Position numbers and translations under genes: made by a program. The notes under the pieces were generated by a model. The model was not told the origin of the DNA. It saw only the letters and a program-made list of their open reading frames with translations, and ran no database searches. Shown here in pieces: positions 1 to 8,415 of a DNA stretch of 64,000 bases; position 1 is the first letter of the stretch; the number at the start of each line of letters is the position of its first letter. This DNA is from Arhodomonas sp052060015 (lineage in GTDB: Bacteria > Pseudomonadota > Gammaproteobacteria > Nitrococcales > Nitrococcaceae): positions 62,001 through 126,000 of the forward strand of contig NZ_JBPODZ010000004.1 of assembly GCF_052060015.1 (NCBI RefSeq), read 5' to 3'.

Positions 1-2
1 CC

Positions 3-1904
3 ATGGACGCCGAGCTGCTTGAGATCCGTCAGCATATGGGGCGCCATCCCCCCTTCGACCGGATCTCCGATGAGCTGTTGGACGAGGTGGCCGGCAGCGT
101 CGAAGTGGCCTATTTCAAGGCCGGCACTCCGATCCTGGAGGCCGACCAACCCATCGAAGACCTCTGCTACATCCGCAGTGGCGCGGTGGAGGTGTACCGC
201 CGCAACGGCAACCTCTTCGACCGGCTCGGCGAGGGGGATATCTTCGGCCACTTCAGCCTGTTGCGGAATCAGCGGGTGCGCTTTCCGGTCTCGGCCATCG
301 AGGATACGCTGATCTATTTCATCCCCCGCGGGGCCCTGCGGCGGCTCTGCGAGGCCGATGAGCACTTCGCCGACTTCGTGGAGCTCGGTCGTCCGCGGCT
401 GAAGGCCGTGGTAGAGGAGCAGCGCAAGAACAACGAAATGATGGTGGCCCGGGTGCGCAAGCTGATCACCCGACCGCCGCTGATCGTCGAGGCCACCGAC
501 AGCGTGCAGGAGGCCGCACGACGGGTCACCGAGGGCCAGGCCTCGGCGGTCCTGGTGGTGGATGCCGTCACCGAGAATCCCCGTTACACCTATACCGACA
601 ACGACGGCCGGCAGTGGCAGGTCCGGGGCATCCTCACGGATACCGACTTCCGGGCGCGGGTCGTGGCCGAGGGGCTGCCACCGGAGACCGCCGTGGGCGA
701 GGTGGTGGGCGATCGCCTGGTGGCCGTGCAGTCCGATGAATCCATCCATGAGGCGATGCTGTGCATGCTGCGCAGCAATGTCCATCACCTGCCGGTGATG
801 CACCGGCGCCGGCCCATCGGCATTGTCCATCTCTCCGATCTGATTCGTTACGAGACCCATAGCAGCCTCTACCTGGTGGACGCCATCTTCAGCCGGAACA
901 GCGCGGAGGAGCTCGCCGGGCTGTTGCCCGAAGTGCGCGCGACGTTCGTGCGCATGGTCCGCGACGGAGCCGACTCCCGAATGGTGGGCAGTGCCCTGTC
1001 CACCATTGGCCGGAGCTTCACCCGGCGGCTGCTGGAGCTCGCCGAACAGGAGCTCGGACCCCCGCCGGTGCGGTACGCGTTCATGGCGCTGGGTTCGATG
1101 GCCCGCAACGAACAGAGCATCGTCAGCGATCAGGACAACGCCCTGGTACTCGGCGACGACTTCGACCCGGCACGCCACGATGCGTACTTCCTGGAGCTGG
1201 CGCGGCGGGTCAGCGACGGCCTCGCCGCCTGCGGTTATACCTACTGTAAGGGCGACGTGATGGCCACCAATCCGCGCTGGCGCCAGCCGTTGTCGGTATG
1301 GCGGCAATACTTCAGTGACTGGATCGATCACCCCACCCCGGAGCGGCTGCTGCACAGCAATATCTTCTTCGACCTGGACAGCGTCTACGGGGAGAATCCC
1401 TTCGTGGAATCCCTTCAGGATCTCGTCGCCGAGCGGGCCAAGAACAGCGAGCTCTTCCTGGCGGCGATGGCGCGCAACGCGCTGAATCGTACCCCTCCCC
1501 TAGGGTTCTTCCGGGACTTCGTCATGGAGAAGGACGGCAAGCACAACAACTCCATCAACGTCAAACGGCGTGGCACCGCGCCGCTGGTGGATCTCATCCG
1601 GGTGCATGCCCTGGCTTGTGGTTCGCGGGCGCAGAATTCCTTCGAACGCCTCGACGACATCGGCCGCACGCAGTTGCTCGGCCCGGGCGTGGGCGATCGG
1701 CTGCGCGAGGCGCTGGAGTTCCTCAGCATCTCGCGAATCCGTCATCAGGTCGTGGACCTGGAGAACGAGCGCGAGCCGGATAACAATATCGAACCGGAGA
1801 ACGTTCCGGCCACCGAGCGGCGCAATCTCAAGGAGGCGTTCCAGGCCCTGAGCAATGCCCAGAAGTTCCTGAAGTTCCGCTATCCGATGCCGGCCGGACG
1901 CTGA
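3..1904 (+). CDS. cNMP-binding / CBS / DUF294 nucleotidyltransferase-like protein
   Basis: This is a cytoplasmic signalling protein of the DUF294 type. An N-terminal cyclic-nucleotide-binding fold lies at about residues 18-135 and a CBS pair at about 155-285. A GlnD-like nucleotidyltransferase domain carries the motif GSMARNEQSIVSDQD near 363-377, and a DUF294 C-terminal helical domain follows. The GS...SDxD signature is that of nucleotidyltransferases, but no target is known for this subfamily. The ATG lies only two bases inside the window, so a start further upstream cannot be excluded, although the N-terminus looks complete for the family. The next gene, an exonuclease, follows after 2 bases, so the two are almost certainly cotranscribed. 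The family is often seen paired with a DnaQ-like exonuclease. Confidence 0.85.
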   Translation: MDAELLEIRQHMGRHPPFDRISDELLDEVAGSVEVAYFKAGTPILEADQPIEDLCYIRSGAVEVYRRNGNLFDRLGEGDIFGHFSLLRNQRVRFPVSAIEDTLIYFIPRGALRRLCEADEHFADFVELGRPRLKAVVEEQRKNNEMMVARVRKLITRPPLIVEATDSVQEAARRVTEGQASAVLVVDAVTENPRYTYTDNDGRQWQVRGILTDTDFRARVVAEGLPPETAVGEVVGDRLVAVQSDESIHEAMLCMLRSNVHHLPVMHRRRPIGIVHLSDLIRYETHSSLYLVDAIFSRNSAEELAGLLPEVRATFVRMVRDGADSRMVGSALSTIGRSFTRRLLELAEQELGPPPVRYAFMALGSMARNEQSIVSDQDNALVLGDDFDPARHDAYFLELARRVSDGLAACGYTYCKGDVMATNPRWRQPLSVWRQYFSDWIDHPTPERLLHSNIFFDLDSVYGENPFVESLQDLVAERAKNSELFLAAMARNALNRTPPLGFFRDFVMEKDGKHNNSINVKRRGTAPLVDLIRVHALACGSRAQNSFERLDDIGRTQLLGPGVGDRLREALEFLSISRIRHQVVDLENEREPDNNIEPENVPATERRNLKEAFQALSNAQKFLKFRYPMPAGR

Positions 1905-1906
1905 GC

Positions 1907-2632
1907 ATGGCGTGGTGGCGACGCGGGCACCTGGCGGACAGCGGCACCTGGCCCGCCTACATGGGGGACCGTGCGGCACGGGCGCTGTCACCGCGGCTGG
2001 CGCGGTTCTACGCGGCCGGTGTGCCGGCCCCGGAGACGCCTATCGGCGAGACCCCGCTGGTAGCCCTGGACATGGAGACCACGGGCCTGGACGAGGCCCG
2101 CCACGCCATCGTCAGCATCGGCGTGGTCCCGTTTACCCTGCGGCGCATCCAGGTCTCGGGGCGCCGTTACTGGGTGCTGCACCCCTCGCGGGCGCTGGAG
2201 GAACGGTCGGTGACCTTCCACCATATCACCCATGCGGATATCGAGAATGCCCCGGATCTCTCCGCAGTGCTCGGCGAGGTGCTGGACGGCCTGGCCGGCC
2301 GCGTCGCAGTGGCCCACTACTGCCGCATCGAGCGTACATTCCTCGATGCGGCGGTGTGGGAGCGCTTGGGGGAACACCTGCTCTTCCCCATGATCGACAC
2401 CATGGCGCTGGAAGCGCAACGCTATCGCACGTCCCTGCCATCGAGGGTGCGCCGCTGGCTGGGTAGGCCCCCGGTCTCCATCCGCCTCAACGACAGCCGC
2501 GCCCGCTACGGCCTGCCGCCGTATCATGCCCATCACGCCCTGGTGGACGCACTGGCCACGGCGGAGTTATTGCAGGCACAGATCGCGGCGCACCACAGCC
2601 CGGAGACTCCGGTCGGTGAGCTGTGGTGCTGA
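1907..2632 (+). CDS. DEDDh-type 3'-5' exonuclease (DnaQ-like)
   Basis: The protein has 241 residues and an RNase T/DnaQ exonuclease fold. The ExoI motif LVALDMETTG supplies D55 and E57, and the C-terminal ExoIII motif HHALVDALA supplies the His and Asp of the DEDDh type. The ExoII region reads AHYCRIERTFL, with Glu where many homologues have Asp, so activity is likely but not certain. The first ~45 residues (rich in Arg, Ala and Trp) precede the domain and look like an extension of this subfamily. The gene starts 2 bases after the CBS/DUF294 gene and is followed by a hairpin at 2641-2660. A role in DNA or RNA 3'-end processing linked to the upstream signalling protein is inferred. Confidence 0.85.
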   Translation: MAWWRRGHLADSGTWPAYMGDRAARALSPRLARFYAAGVPAPETPIGETPLVALDMETTGLDEARHAIVSIGVVPFTLRRIQVSGRRYWVLHPSRALEERSVTFHHITHADIENAPDLSAVLGEVLDGLAGRVAVAHYCRIERTFLDAAVWERLGEHLLFPMIDTMALEAQRYRTSLPSRVRRWLGRPPVSIRLNDSRARYGLPPYHAHHALVDALATAELLQAQIAAHHSPETPVGELWC

Positions 2633-2640
2633 ATCAAAAA

Positions 2641-2660
2641 GGGGCGGCCGCGGCCGCCCC
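2641..2660 (-). terminator. Rho-independent terminator of the BCCT gene
   Basis: A perfect 20-base palindrome (ggggcggccg followed by its reverse complement) lies between two convergent genes. On the minus strand it is followed directly by five T residues, so it should stop transcription of the betaine carrier gene that ends at 2681. On the plus strand only a weak TT tract follows, so any effect on the exonuclease transcript is less certain. Confidence 0.75.
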
Positions 2661-2680
2661 TTGTCCGCCACTGTTGGGTG

Positions 2681-4348
2681 TCAGCCCCGGGGCTCGTCCA
2701 TCAGCCCCCTGACCACCGCGTAACAAGCGGCCAGCAGCACCAGGGTGAACGGCAGGCCCGTGGAGATGGCCGCCGCCTGCAGGGCGCCCAGGCCGCCGCC
2801 GAGTAGCAACGCGATGGCGATAGCGCCCTCGATGATGGCCCAGAAGATGCGCTGGGGCTTGGGCGCGTCCACCTTGCCGCCGGCGGTGATGGAGTCGATC
2901 ACCAGGGAGCCGGAGTCCGAGGAGGTGACGAAGAAAACGATCACCAGCACGATGCCGACGAAGGAGGTGATCGCCGCCAGGGGCATCTGCTCGAGCATCA
3001 CGAACAGCTGCAGCTCCAGGCTCGCGTCCTGCACCGCCTCGATGCCCTGGCCCACCACCTGCTCGATGGCGGTGTTGCCCATGGCGCTCATCCAGAGCAC
3101 GGAGATGACCGTGGGCACCAGCAGCACGGCGATCATGAACTCACGCACCGTCCGGCCACGGCTCACCCGGGCGATGAACATGCCAACGAAGGGCGACCAG
3201 GAGATCCACCAGGCCCAGTAGAAGGCCGTCCAGCCCTCCATGAAGTTGCTGTCCTCACGGCCGAAGGGGTTGGACAGGGCCGGCAGGTTGACCACGTAGC
3301 TCCATAGGTTCTCGAAGAAGCCGGTGGCGATGAGCAGCGATGGCCCCACCACGATCACGAACAGCAATAGCACCAACCACAGCACCATGTTGAACTTGGA
3401 GAGCTGCTGCACGCCCTTGTCCACGCCCAGCACGATGGAGCCCAGGGCCACTGCCGTGATGCCCATGACCAGCACCACCATGGTGACATCGTTGTTGGGC
3501 AGGCCGAACAGGTACTCCAGCCCTGCAGCCGCCTGGGAGGCACCGATCCCCAGTGAGGTGGCGAGACCGAACAGCGTGGCGAATACCGCCAGGATGTCGA
3601 TGATGTGACCCCACCAGCCCCAGACACGCTCGCCGAGAATGGGGTAGAACACCGAGCGCATGGTCAGCGGCAGGCCCTTGTTGAAGGAGAACAGCGCCAG
3701 GGCCAACGCCACGATGGCGTAGATGCCCCAGGGGTGGAGCCCCCAGTGGAAGATAGTGGCGGCCATGCCGAGCTGCGTTGCCGCGGCCTGGTCACCGGCG
3801 GCGGCCCCCAGTGGTGCCCAGTCGGTGCGGACGCCGCCCTCCATGGAGGTCCCGCCGAGGGCGGTGCCGAAGTGGGTGATGGGCTCAGAGACCCCGTAGA
3901 ACATCAATCCGATGCCCATGCCCGCGGCGAAGAGCATCGCGAACCAGCCCGGATAGCCGAAGTCCGGTGTGGCGTGCAACCCGCCCAGGCGTACCCGTCC
4001 CAAGGGCGTGAATATGAGCACGATGGAGAGGATCACGAAGATATTCCCGGCCAGCAGGAAGAACCAGGCAAGGTTGCCGGTTATCCACGTGCGCAGGCCG
4101 TTGAATACCGGATCCATCTGGGCCTGCAAGGCCAGGGTGATGATGACGAAGAACAGGATCACCAGCGAGGAGATGCTGAAGACCTTGCCGTGCAGGTCCA
4201 CGTCCACTCCGAACTTCCGGGTGGTGACGTTGTCCTGCCCGATTACGTAGTCCGTGTCGATGAGATTGGCGGGGCCCTCCGGCGCGGGCACACCGGTGGA
4301 GCCCTCCTCGGGCCCCTGCCCGTTGTTATCGTTCGGCTCGTTTGCCAC
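2681..4348 (-). CDS. BCCT-family transporter (probable Na+/glycine betaine symporter)
   Basis: This is a 555-residue inner-membrane carrier with about 12 membrane segments. It probably imports glycine betaine or a similar compatible solute. The glycine-rich segment of TM3 reads GMGIGLMFYG (residues 143-152). In BetP-like Na+/betaine carriers the fifth position is Gly, whereas choline carriers of the BetT type have Asp there, so betaine is favoured over choline. The Trp-rich TM8 motif WAWWISWSPF (about residue 380), typical of the substrate site, is present. The acidic N-terminal tail (about 55 residues) is cytoplasmic. The start is GTG, preceded by AAGGAG at good spacing. The gene lies 45 bases downstream of a UspA gene in the same orientation, an arrangement reminiscent of osmolyte transporters controlled by a Usp partner (for example TeaD with TeaABC). 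Confidence 0.9.
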   Translation of the reverse strand: MANEPNDNNGQGPEEGSTGVPAPEGPANLIDTDYVIGQDNVTTRKFGVDVDLHGKVFSISSLVILFFVIITLALQAQMDPVFNGLRTWITGNLAWFFLLAGNIFVILSIVLIFTPLGRVRLGGLHATPDFGYPGWFAMLFAAGMGIGLMFYGVSEPITHFGTALGGTSMEGGVRTDWAPLGAAAGDQAAATQLGMAATIFHWGLHPWGIYAIVALALALFSFNKGLPLTMRSVFYPILGERVWGWWGHIIDILAVFATLFGLATSLGIGASQAAAGLEYLFGLPNNDVTMVVLVMGITAVALGSIVLGVDKGVQQLSKFNMVLWLVLLLFVIVVGPSLLIATGFFENLWSYVVNLPALSNPFGREDSNFMEGWTAFYWAWWISWSPFVGMFIARVSRGRTVREFMIAVLLVPTVISVLWMSAMGNTAIEQVVGQGIEAVQDASLELQLFVMLEQMPLAAITSFVGIVLVIVFFVTSSDSGSLVIDSITAGGKVDAPKPQRIFWAIIEGAIAIALLLGGGLGALQAAAISTGLPFTLVLLAACYAVVRGLMDEPRG

Positions 4349-4393
4349 GGCTCTCTCTCCTTATTCTGGGTGTTGTGCCTCAGTGCGGCAGCC

Positions 4394-4825
4394 CTAGCCC
4401 TGTTCGGCAGGTGGCCTCACCAGGAACACCGAGACCTCGGTGTGGGTGGCGATCTTACCGCCGTGGGCCGGCATGACGGCGTCGAGATGACGCGGCAGGT
4501 GGGTCGCCATGACCACCAGGTCCGCCCCCACGTCCTCGATGGCCTCCAGGAGTACATCGTCGAGGTCGGCGACGGGATCCGGCGAGGTGATCACCCGGGC
4601 GCTGGCCTTCTGCCCATGCACCTGCCCCTGCTCTTGGGCAAAGGCGTCGAGCTTTTGCTGGTACTCCTCGGGGGTGCGGGCCACCGTGCCGGGCGTGGTG
4701 GCGGTCACCCCCACGTAGCAGACCTCGGCGCCGTAGTGGCGGGCGAGATCCGCCGCGGTGGTCAGCGCCGGCTGAATGGCGTTCACATGCGCCAAGTCCA
4801 CCGGCACCATGATCTTTCGGTACAT
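4394..4825 (-). CDS. Universal stress protein (UspA family)
   Basis: This is a 143-residue single Usp domain protein starting MYRKIMVPVDLA, a typical first strand of the family. The region that should hold the ATP-binding G-2X-G-9X-G(S/T) signature reads MATHLPRHLDAVMPAHGGK (about residues 110-128). Its first Gly is replaced by Thr-His, so nucleotide binding may be altered. The ATG is preceded by AAGGAGAGG. It is the first gene of a two-gene operon with the BCCT carrier. By analogy with transporter-linked Usp proteins of halophiles it may modulate the carrier; that role is inferred from position only. Confidence 0.88.
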   Translation of the reverse strand: MYRKIMVPVDLAHVNAIQPALTTAADLARHYGAEVCYVGVTATTPGTVARTPEEYQQKLDAFAQEQGQVHGQKASARVITSPDPVADLDDVLLEAIEDVGADLVVMATHLPRHLDAVMPAHGGKIATHTEVSVFLVRPPAEQG

Positions 4826-5111
4826 GAATCCTCTCCTTGTCGACTGCGTGCTCGGATCATGGAGACGTGTCGCCGTCCGGCGTCACTGACCCTAGTATGG
4901 TAGACGAGATATCAATCGCCTACCGATAGCATTCCAGTATCCGTGCGGCAAGGTGCTGTGTCCGTTTCCGTTTGCGGGGCTTGCAGCGTCCGGGCCCACG
5001 TCGCGGGCTGACGACGGTCGCCGGGGGCAGGGCAGCAGCCACGCGCTGCAGTGGTGAGTGCCTTGCCTTCGGGATAGGCTGGCTGCCCGTCGTCGCAGAC
5101 GAGGCCGGATC
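4826..5111. other. Intergenic region between the usp-BCCT operon and the Na+/H+ antiporter
   Basis: These 286 bases separate divergent genes and should hold promoters for both. The section 4895-4935 is richer in A+T than its surroundings. On the minus strand TTGCCG and TATCGG are spaced by 17 bases near 4930, a weak sigma-70-like match. No small ORF, RNA gene or repeat was recognised here. Confidence 0.4.
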
Positions 5112-6374
5112 ATGGAATCCGCTCCCGCCTTCCTATTCATCGGTCTGCTGTTCCTGGCCATGGGCCTGACCCGGTGGCTGTTCGAGCGCCTGCCGATCAC
5201 CACGGCGATGGTGTACCTGGGCATCGGCTTCGTTGCGGGCCCCACCCTGCTCGGCGCCTATCACTTCAATCCCCTCAAGCAGTCGGAGGTCCTGGAGCTT
5301 GTCACCGAGCTGGCGGTGCTGCTGTCGCTGTACACCGCCGGTGTGAAAATGCCGGGTCCTTTCAGCCCGTGGCGCTGGCGGAATACGGTGATGCTGGCCA
5401 CGGTGGCGCTCGGGGTGACCATCGCGGTGATGGCGGCCTTCGGCAACCTCGTGCTAGGTCTGCCACTGGGCGCCGCCGTGGTGCTGGGCGCCATCCTTGC
5501 CCCAACGGACCCGGTACTGGCTACCGACGTGCAGGTGCGCCACCCCGGCGACCGGGACCGGTTGCGGCTGGCGCTCACCTCGGAGGCGGGCCTCAACGAC
5601 GGCACCGCCTTTCCCTTCTTCCTTCTGGGGATGGGGTTGCTGGGCCTGCACCCGCTGGGCGAGGCCGGCCTAGGCTGGCTGGTGCGGGACGTGCTTTGGG
5701 CCAGTGCCGCGGGTGTGGCTATCGGTGTCTCAGCCGGCGTGGTGCTTGGTCATGTCGCTGCGTACCTCCGGCGCTCCCGGCCGGGGGTCGCGCTGATGGA
5801 TGACTTCCTGGGCCTGGGGCTCATCGGCGCGGTCTACGGTGTCTGTGTGCTGGTGGATGCCTACGGTTTCCTGGCCGTGTTTGCCGCGGCCGTGGCCCTG
5901 CGACGGACCGAGCTTCGAGCCTCGGCCTCGGCGGGTGCGCGGGTCACCGACTCTTCACTGCTGTTCAAGGAGCAGCTGGAACGACTCAGCGAGGTGGTGG
6001 TGATCCTGCTGGTCGGCGGCACGCTGTTCCTGGATTCCTGGAGCTGGCGGGCCGTGGCTACCGCGGCGTTCCTCTTCCTGGTGGCGCGTCCGTTGGGCGT
6101 GTGGGTGGGGCTGCTCGGCAGCCGGTCCCCGCGGCGGATGCGCTGGATGAGCGCCTGGTTCGGGGTGCGTGGCATCGGTTCGCTGTACTATCTGATGTAT
6201 GCGATCAATCACGGCGTCGAGGAGTCGCTGGCCCTGGAGCTGATCCACGTCACCCTGATCGTGGTCACGATGTCGATCCTCGTCCACGGCATCAGCGTCA
6301 AGCCCATGCTCAGTCGCTACTGGCGGCCCTCACGGCCGCCGCCGGTGTCGGCAAGCGCCCGCAGCTCGCCATGA
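5112..6374 (+). CDS. Cation/proton antiporter (CPA1, NhaP-like)
   Basis: This is a 420-residue inner-membrane protein with about 12 hydrophobic segments of the Na+(K+)/H+ antiporter family. Two transport-site motifs are visible: LAPTDPVLATD (about residue 130) and SEAGLNDGTAFP (about 157-168). The second contains the conserved Asn-Asp pair. It would extrude Na+ in exchange for H+ and fits a saline or alkaline habitat. The ATG at 5112 is chosen because the protein then begins directly with the first membrane helix; an upstream in-frame start at 5058 would add an Arg-rich stretch. The last 58 bases overlap the convergent DapA-like gene. Confidence 0.88.
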   Translation: MESAPAFLFIGLLFLAMGLTRWLFERLPITTAMVYLGIGFVAGPTLLGAYHFNPLKQSEVLELVTELAVLLSLYTAGVKMPGPFSPWRWRNTVMLATVALGVTIAVMAAFGNLVLGLPLGAAVVLGAILAPTDPVLATDVQVRHPGDRDRLRLALTSEAGLNDGTAFPFFLLGMGLLGLHPLGEAGLGWLVRDVLWASAAGVAIGVSAGVVLGHVAAYLRRSRPGVALMDDFLGLGLIGAVYGVCVLVDAYGFLAVFAAAVALRRTELRASASAGARVTDSSLLFKEQLERLSEVVVILLVGGTLFLDSWSWRAVATAAFLFLVARPLGVWVGLLGSRSPRRMRWMSAWFGVRGIGSLYYLMYAINHGVEESLALELIHVTLIVVTMSILVHGISVKPMLSRYWRPSRPPPVSASARSSP

Positions 6375-7402
6375 AAGGGCCCGTCGCCCATCAGGTCCAG
6401 GCTGCGGGCGATGCGGACCCGGTCCTCGGCGCGGGGCAGAGCCTCCAGGGCGGTGAGTATCCGGGCCGCCTGGCCGGCCTCCACCGTGCCGATGAGGGGC
6501 TGGCCCAGTCCCATGATGTACTTGGCCCGCTGTAGGTCCGGGAAGTGGCGCGGGTCGTCCTGCATGGCCCGGAACAGCCGGGTCACTGCCTCCAGTGCTC
6601 GCTGCACCTCCCGCCAATCCCCCGCGGCTGCTGCGGACAGGATGTGGAGGTACTGTTCCAGGGCGAAGGACATGGCACCGGAGGTGATCCCGGCGCGTGG
6701 GCGGCCCGCCGGATCATGGCCAGGCCCGTCCTGCAGGGCCTGCGCCAGATGCGGGTCCCAGCCCTGGACGATCTTGAGGCGCTGCAGCCGGGGATCGGCC
6801 AGGAAGCGCGCGGTGCTGGCGGCGTAGTCCACTTCTGTGACCTTGACCGCGACGATGTGCCCACCGCCGGGCCCCGCCAGCACACGGGCGGTGGCCTCCG
6901 GCGACAGGGGCAATCCGCTGACATCGGAGATGGAGTACAAGCCCACCGCCAGCCCGCGATCCGCGGCGGCCGCCACCAATGGTGCCAGCGAGGCCGCCAC
7001 CCGGGCACCATCGGCGTCGGGGGGCAGATCGGTGCCGGGGCGCAGGAAGACCACCGGATAGCCCTGTCCCGCGACCTGATCCATCAGCCGTGTGTTGGCG
7101 GCCTCGCCGTCCTCGGGACGGAGCAGGGCCATGGGGACAGCCTCCCCAATGTGGGCCGACGCGGCGCATTCGAACCATTCGGTGAGCTCCTCGACGGTGC
7201 GTAGGTGCCCCTGGCCGGTGGACGAGGCGATGAGCAACCCTTCGACGCCCCGCTCCGCGAGCCGCTCAAGGAATGCCCGCATCCGCTCCGGGTCCAGGTG
7301 GCGCCGCGGCAATTCCCCGCGGGTGGCGTCGAAGCAGGCCACGGTGGCGTGGGGAAAGCGCCCCACCGGGTCCGCGATGAGCTCGGCGCTGGTCCGTGGC
7401 AT
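6317..7402 (-). CDS. Dihydrodipicolinate synthase-like (DapA/NAL superfamily) protein, substrate unknown
   Basis: This 361-residue (beta/alpha)8 protein belongs to the pyruvate-aldolase superfamily. The Schiff-base Lys is retained in IVAVKVTEVDY (K187), and the catalytic Tyr in GLYSISD (Y156). The loop that reads GTTGE in true DapA is SSTGQG here. The Arg that binds the substrate carboxylate in DapA (YNVPSRTG) is replaced: the stretch reads YSISDVSG. It is therefore unlikely to be DapA itself; an aldolase or dehydratase acting on another compound is more plausible. The start at 7402 is preferred because GAGGT lies 6 bases upstream; an in-frame ATG at 7426 has only a weak site. It is divergent from another TIM-barrel gene at 7486. 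Confidence 0.75.
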   Translation of the reverse strand: MPRTSAELIADPVGRFPHATVACFDATRGELPRRHLDPERMRAFLERLAERGVEGLLIASSTGQGHLRTVEELTEWFECAASAHIGEAVPMALLRPEDGEAANTRLMDQVAGQGYPVVFLRPGTDLPPDADGARVAASLAPLVAAAADRGLAVGLYSISDVSGLPLSPEATARVLAGPGGGHIVAVKVTEVDYAASTARFLADPRLQRLKIVQGWDPHLAQALQDGPGHDPAGRPRAGITSGAMSFALEQYLHILSAAAAGDWREVQRALEAVTRLFRAMQDDPRHFPDLQRAKYIMGLGQPLIGTVEAGQAARILTALEALPRAEDRVRIARSLDLMGDGPFHGELRALADTGGGREGRQ

Positions 7403-7485
7403 GGGCGTACCTCGCGTATCGGCCATTCCACGCCTATGCTAGACGTTGACCGTTGCCGTGACGATCTCACCGTGGGGGATATGCC

Positions 7486-8415
7486 ATGCAGGGCCTGGAG
7501 GAAGCACTGGAAGCGCTGGGACTTCCCGAACGGGATGGCTATGCGTTGACGCCCTCGGGCCAGGCGTTCCCGGACGGCGGTCACTACCGTATCGAGATCT
7601 CCGGGGTGGAACGCGTCTCCGCGCTGCGGACATTGACCGCCGAATCGGCCCGTGAGGGCGTGCCGGTCCACCGAATCATTGCCACTGTCGGCGGGGCCAC
7701 CTATCTGACGCGCTCCGAGCTGGAGGAATTCGCCGTCCTCGCCCGGGAGGCTCGAATCGAGGTGGTGATGACCCTGGGGCCCCGGCGGGGCTGGGATACC
7801 GGCCGCCAGATCACCACGGCGGAGGGCCTGGTTTCCGGGATGCGACTCCGGGGCATGGACGGGGTCCGCCAGTGGCTGGCGGACCTGGAGCGCTGCCTGG
7901 AGGCGGGGTTCCGCGGCTTCCTGGTGGCCGACGAGGGTCTGCTGTGGCTGCTCGACGAGCTCCGCAGCCGCTCGGTGATCCCGCCCGAGACCATCTTCAA
8001 GCTCTCCGTGTTCGCGGGCCAGGCCAATCCCGCCGGCGCCCGCGTGGCGGAGCGTCTCGGCGCTGATACCTTCAACCCGCTGGCGGACCTCACGGTGCCC
8101 ATGCTTGCCGCCGTACGCCAGAGCATCTCTATACCCATGGATGTATACATGTGCCTGGTCAACGCCATGGGCGGGTTTGTGCGCTTCCACGAGGCCGCCG
8201 AGATCGCTCGCGTGGCCTCGCCGTGCTACTTCAAGTTCGAGCCGGGGCCCTCGGAGGCCGAGATCTACGCCCCCTGGAATCCTCCCGAGTATCATGACCG
8301 CATGATCCGAGAGCGGGTGCGCAACGCGGCGGTGACCATGGAGCTGATCGCCCGCTCGGACCCGTCGATCCGCTGCTCGCCGGCGGGCGGCGAGGACCTC
8401 CATATCCCCCGCTAG
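7486..8415 (+). CDS. Conserved TIM-barrel-like protein of unknown function
   Basis: This 309-residue soluble protein alternates beta strands and helices in a (beta/alpha)8 pattern. It begins with a FPDGGHYRIEISGVE motif that recurs in proteins loosely annotated as U32-like peptidases in actinobacteria and proteobacteria. The Cys/His signature of true U32 peptidases is absent, so peptidase activity is not supported. Conserved-looking charged motifs are LGPRRGWDTG (about 97-106), FKLSVFAGQANP (about 171) and YFKFEPGPSEAEIY (about 248). GGGGG lies 7 bases before the ATG. It is transcribed away from the DapA-like gene with 83 bases between the start codons, and its 3' end overlaps the glutamate dehydrogenase gene by 4 bases. 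A joint metabolic role with the DapA-like gene is inferred. Confidence 0.7.
   Translation: MQGLEEALEALGLPERDGYALTPSGQAFPDGGHYRIEISGVERVSALRTLTAESAREGVPVHRIIATVGGATYLTRSELEEFAVLAREARIEVVMTLGPRRGWDTGRQITTAEGLVSGMRLRGMDGVRQWLADLERCLEAGFRGFLVADEGLLWLLDELRSRSVIPPETIFKLSVFAGQANPAGARVAERLGADTFNPLADLTVPMLAAVRQSISIPMDVYMCLVNAMGGFVRFHEAAEIARVASPCYFKFEPGPSEAEIYAPWNPPEYHDRMIRERVRNAAVTMELIARSDPSIRCSPAGGEDLHIPR

Noticed and set aside
3605..4903. 432-codon open frame antisense to the BCCT and usp genes
   Set aside because: The composition (His, Gly, Asp, Arg-rich) and lack of motifs indicate a shadow frame; the opposite strand has clear families with good ribosome sites.
6317..7402. Assignment as dapA (dihydrodipicolinate synthase)
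   Set aside because: The substrate-binding Arg and the TTGE loop of DapA are not conserved and the protein is about 70 residues longer than typical DapA.
7486..8415. Assignment as a U32 peptidase
   Set aside because: Only a loose resemblance to proteins carrying that annotation; the characteristic peptidase U32 Cys/His signature is absent.
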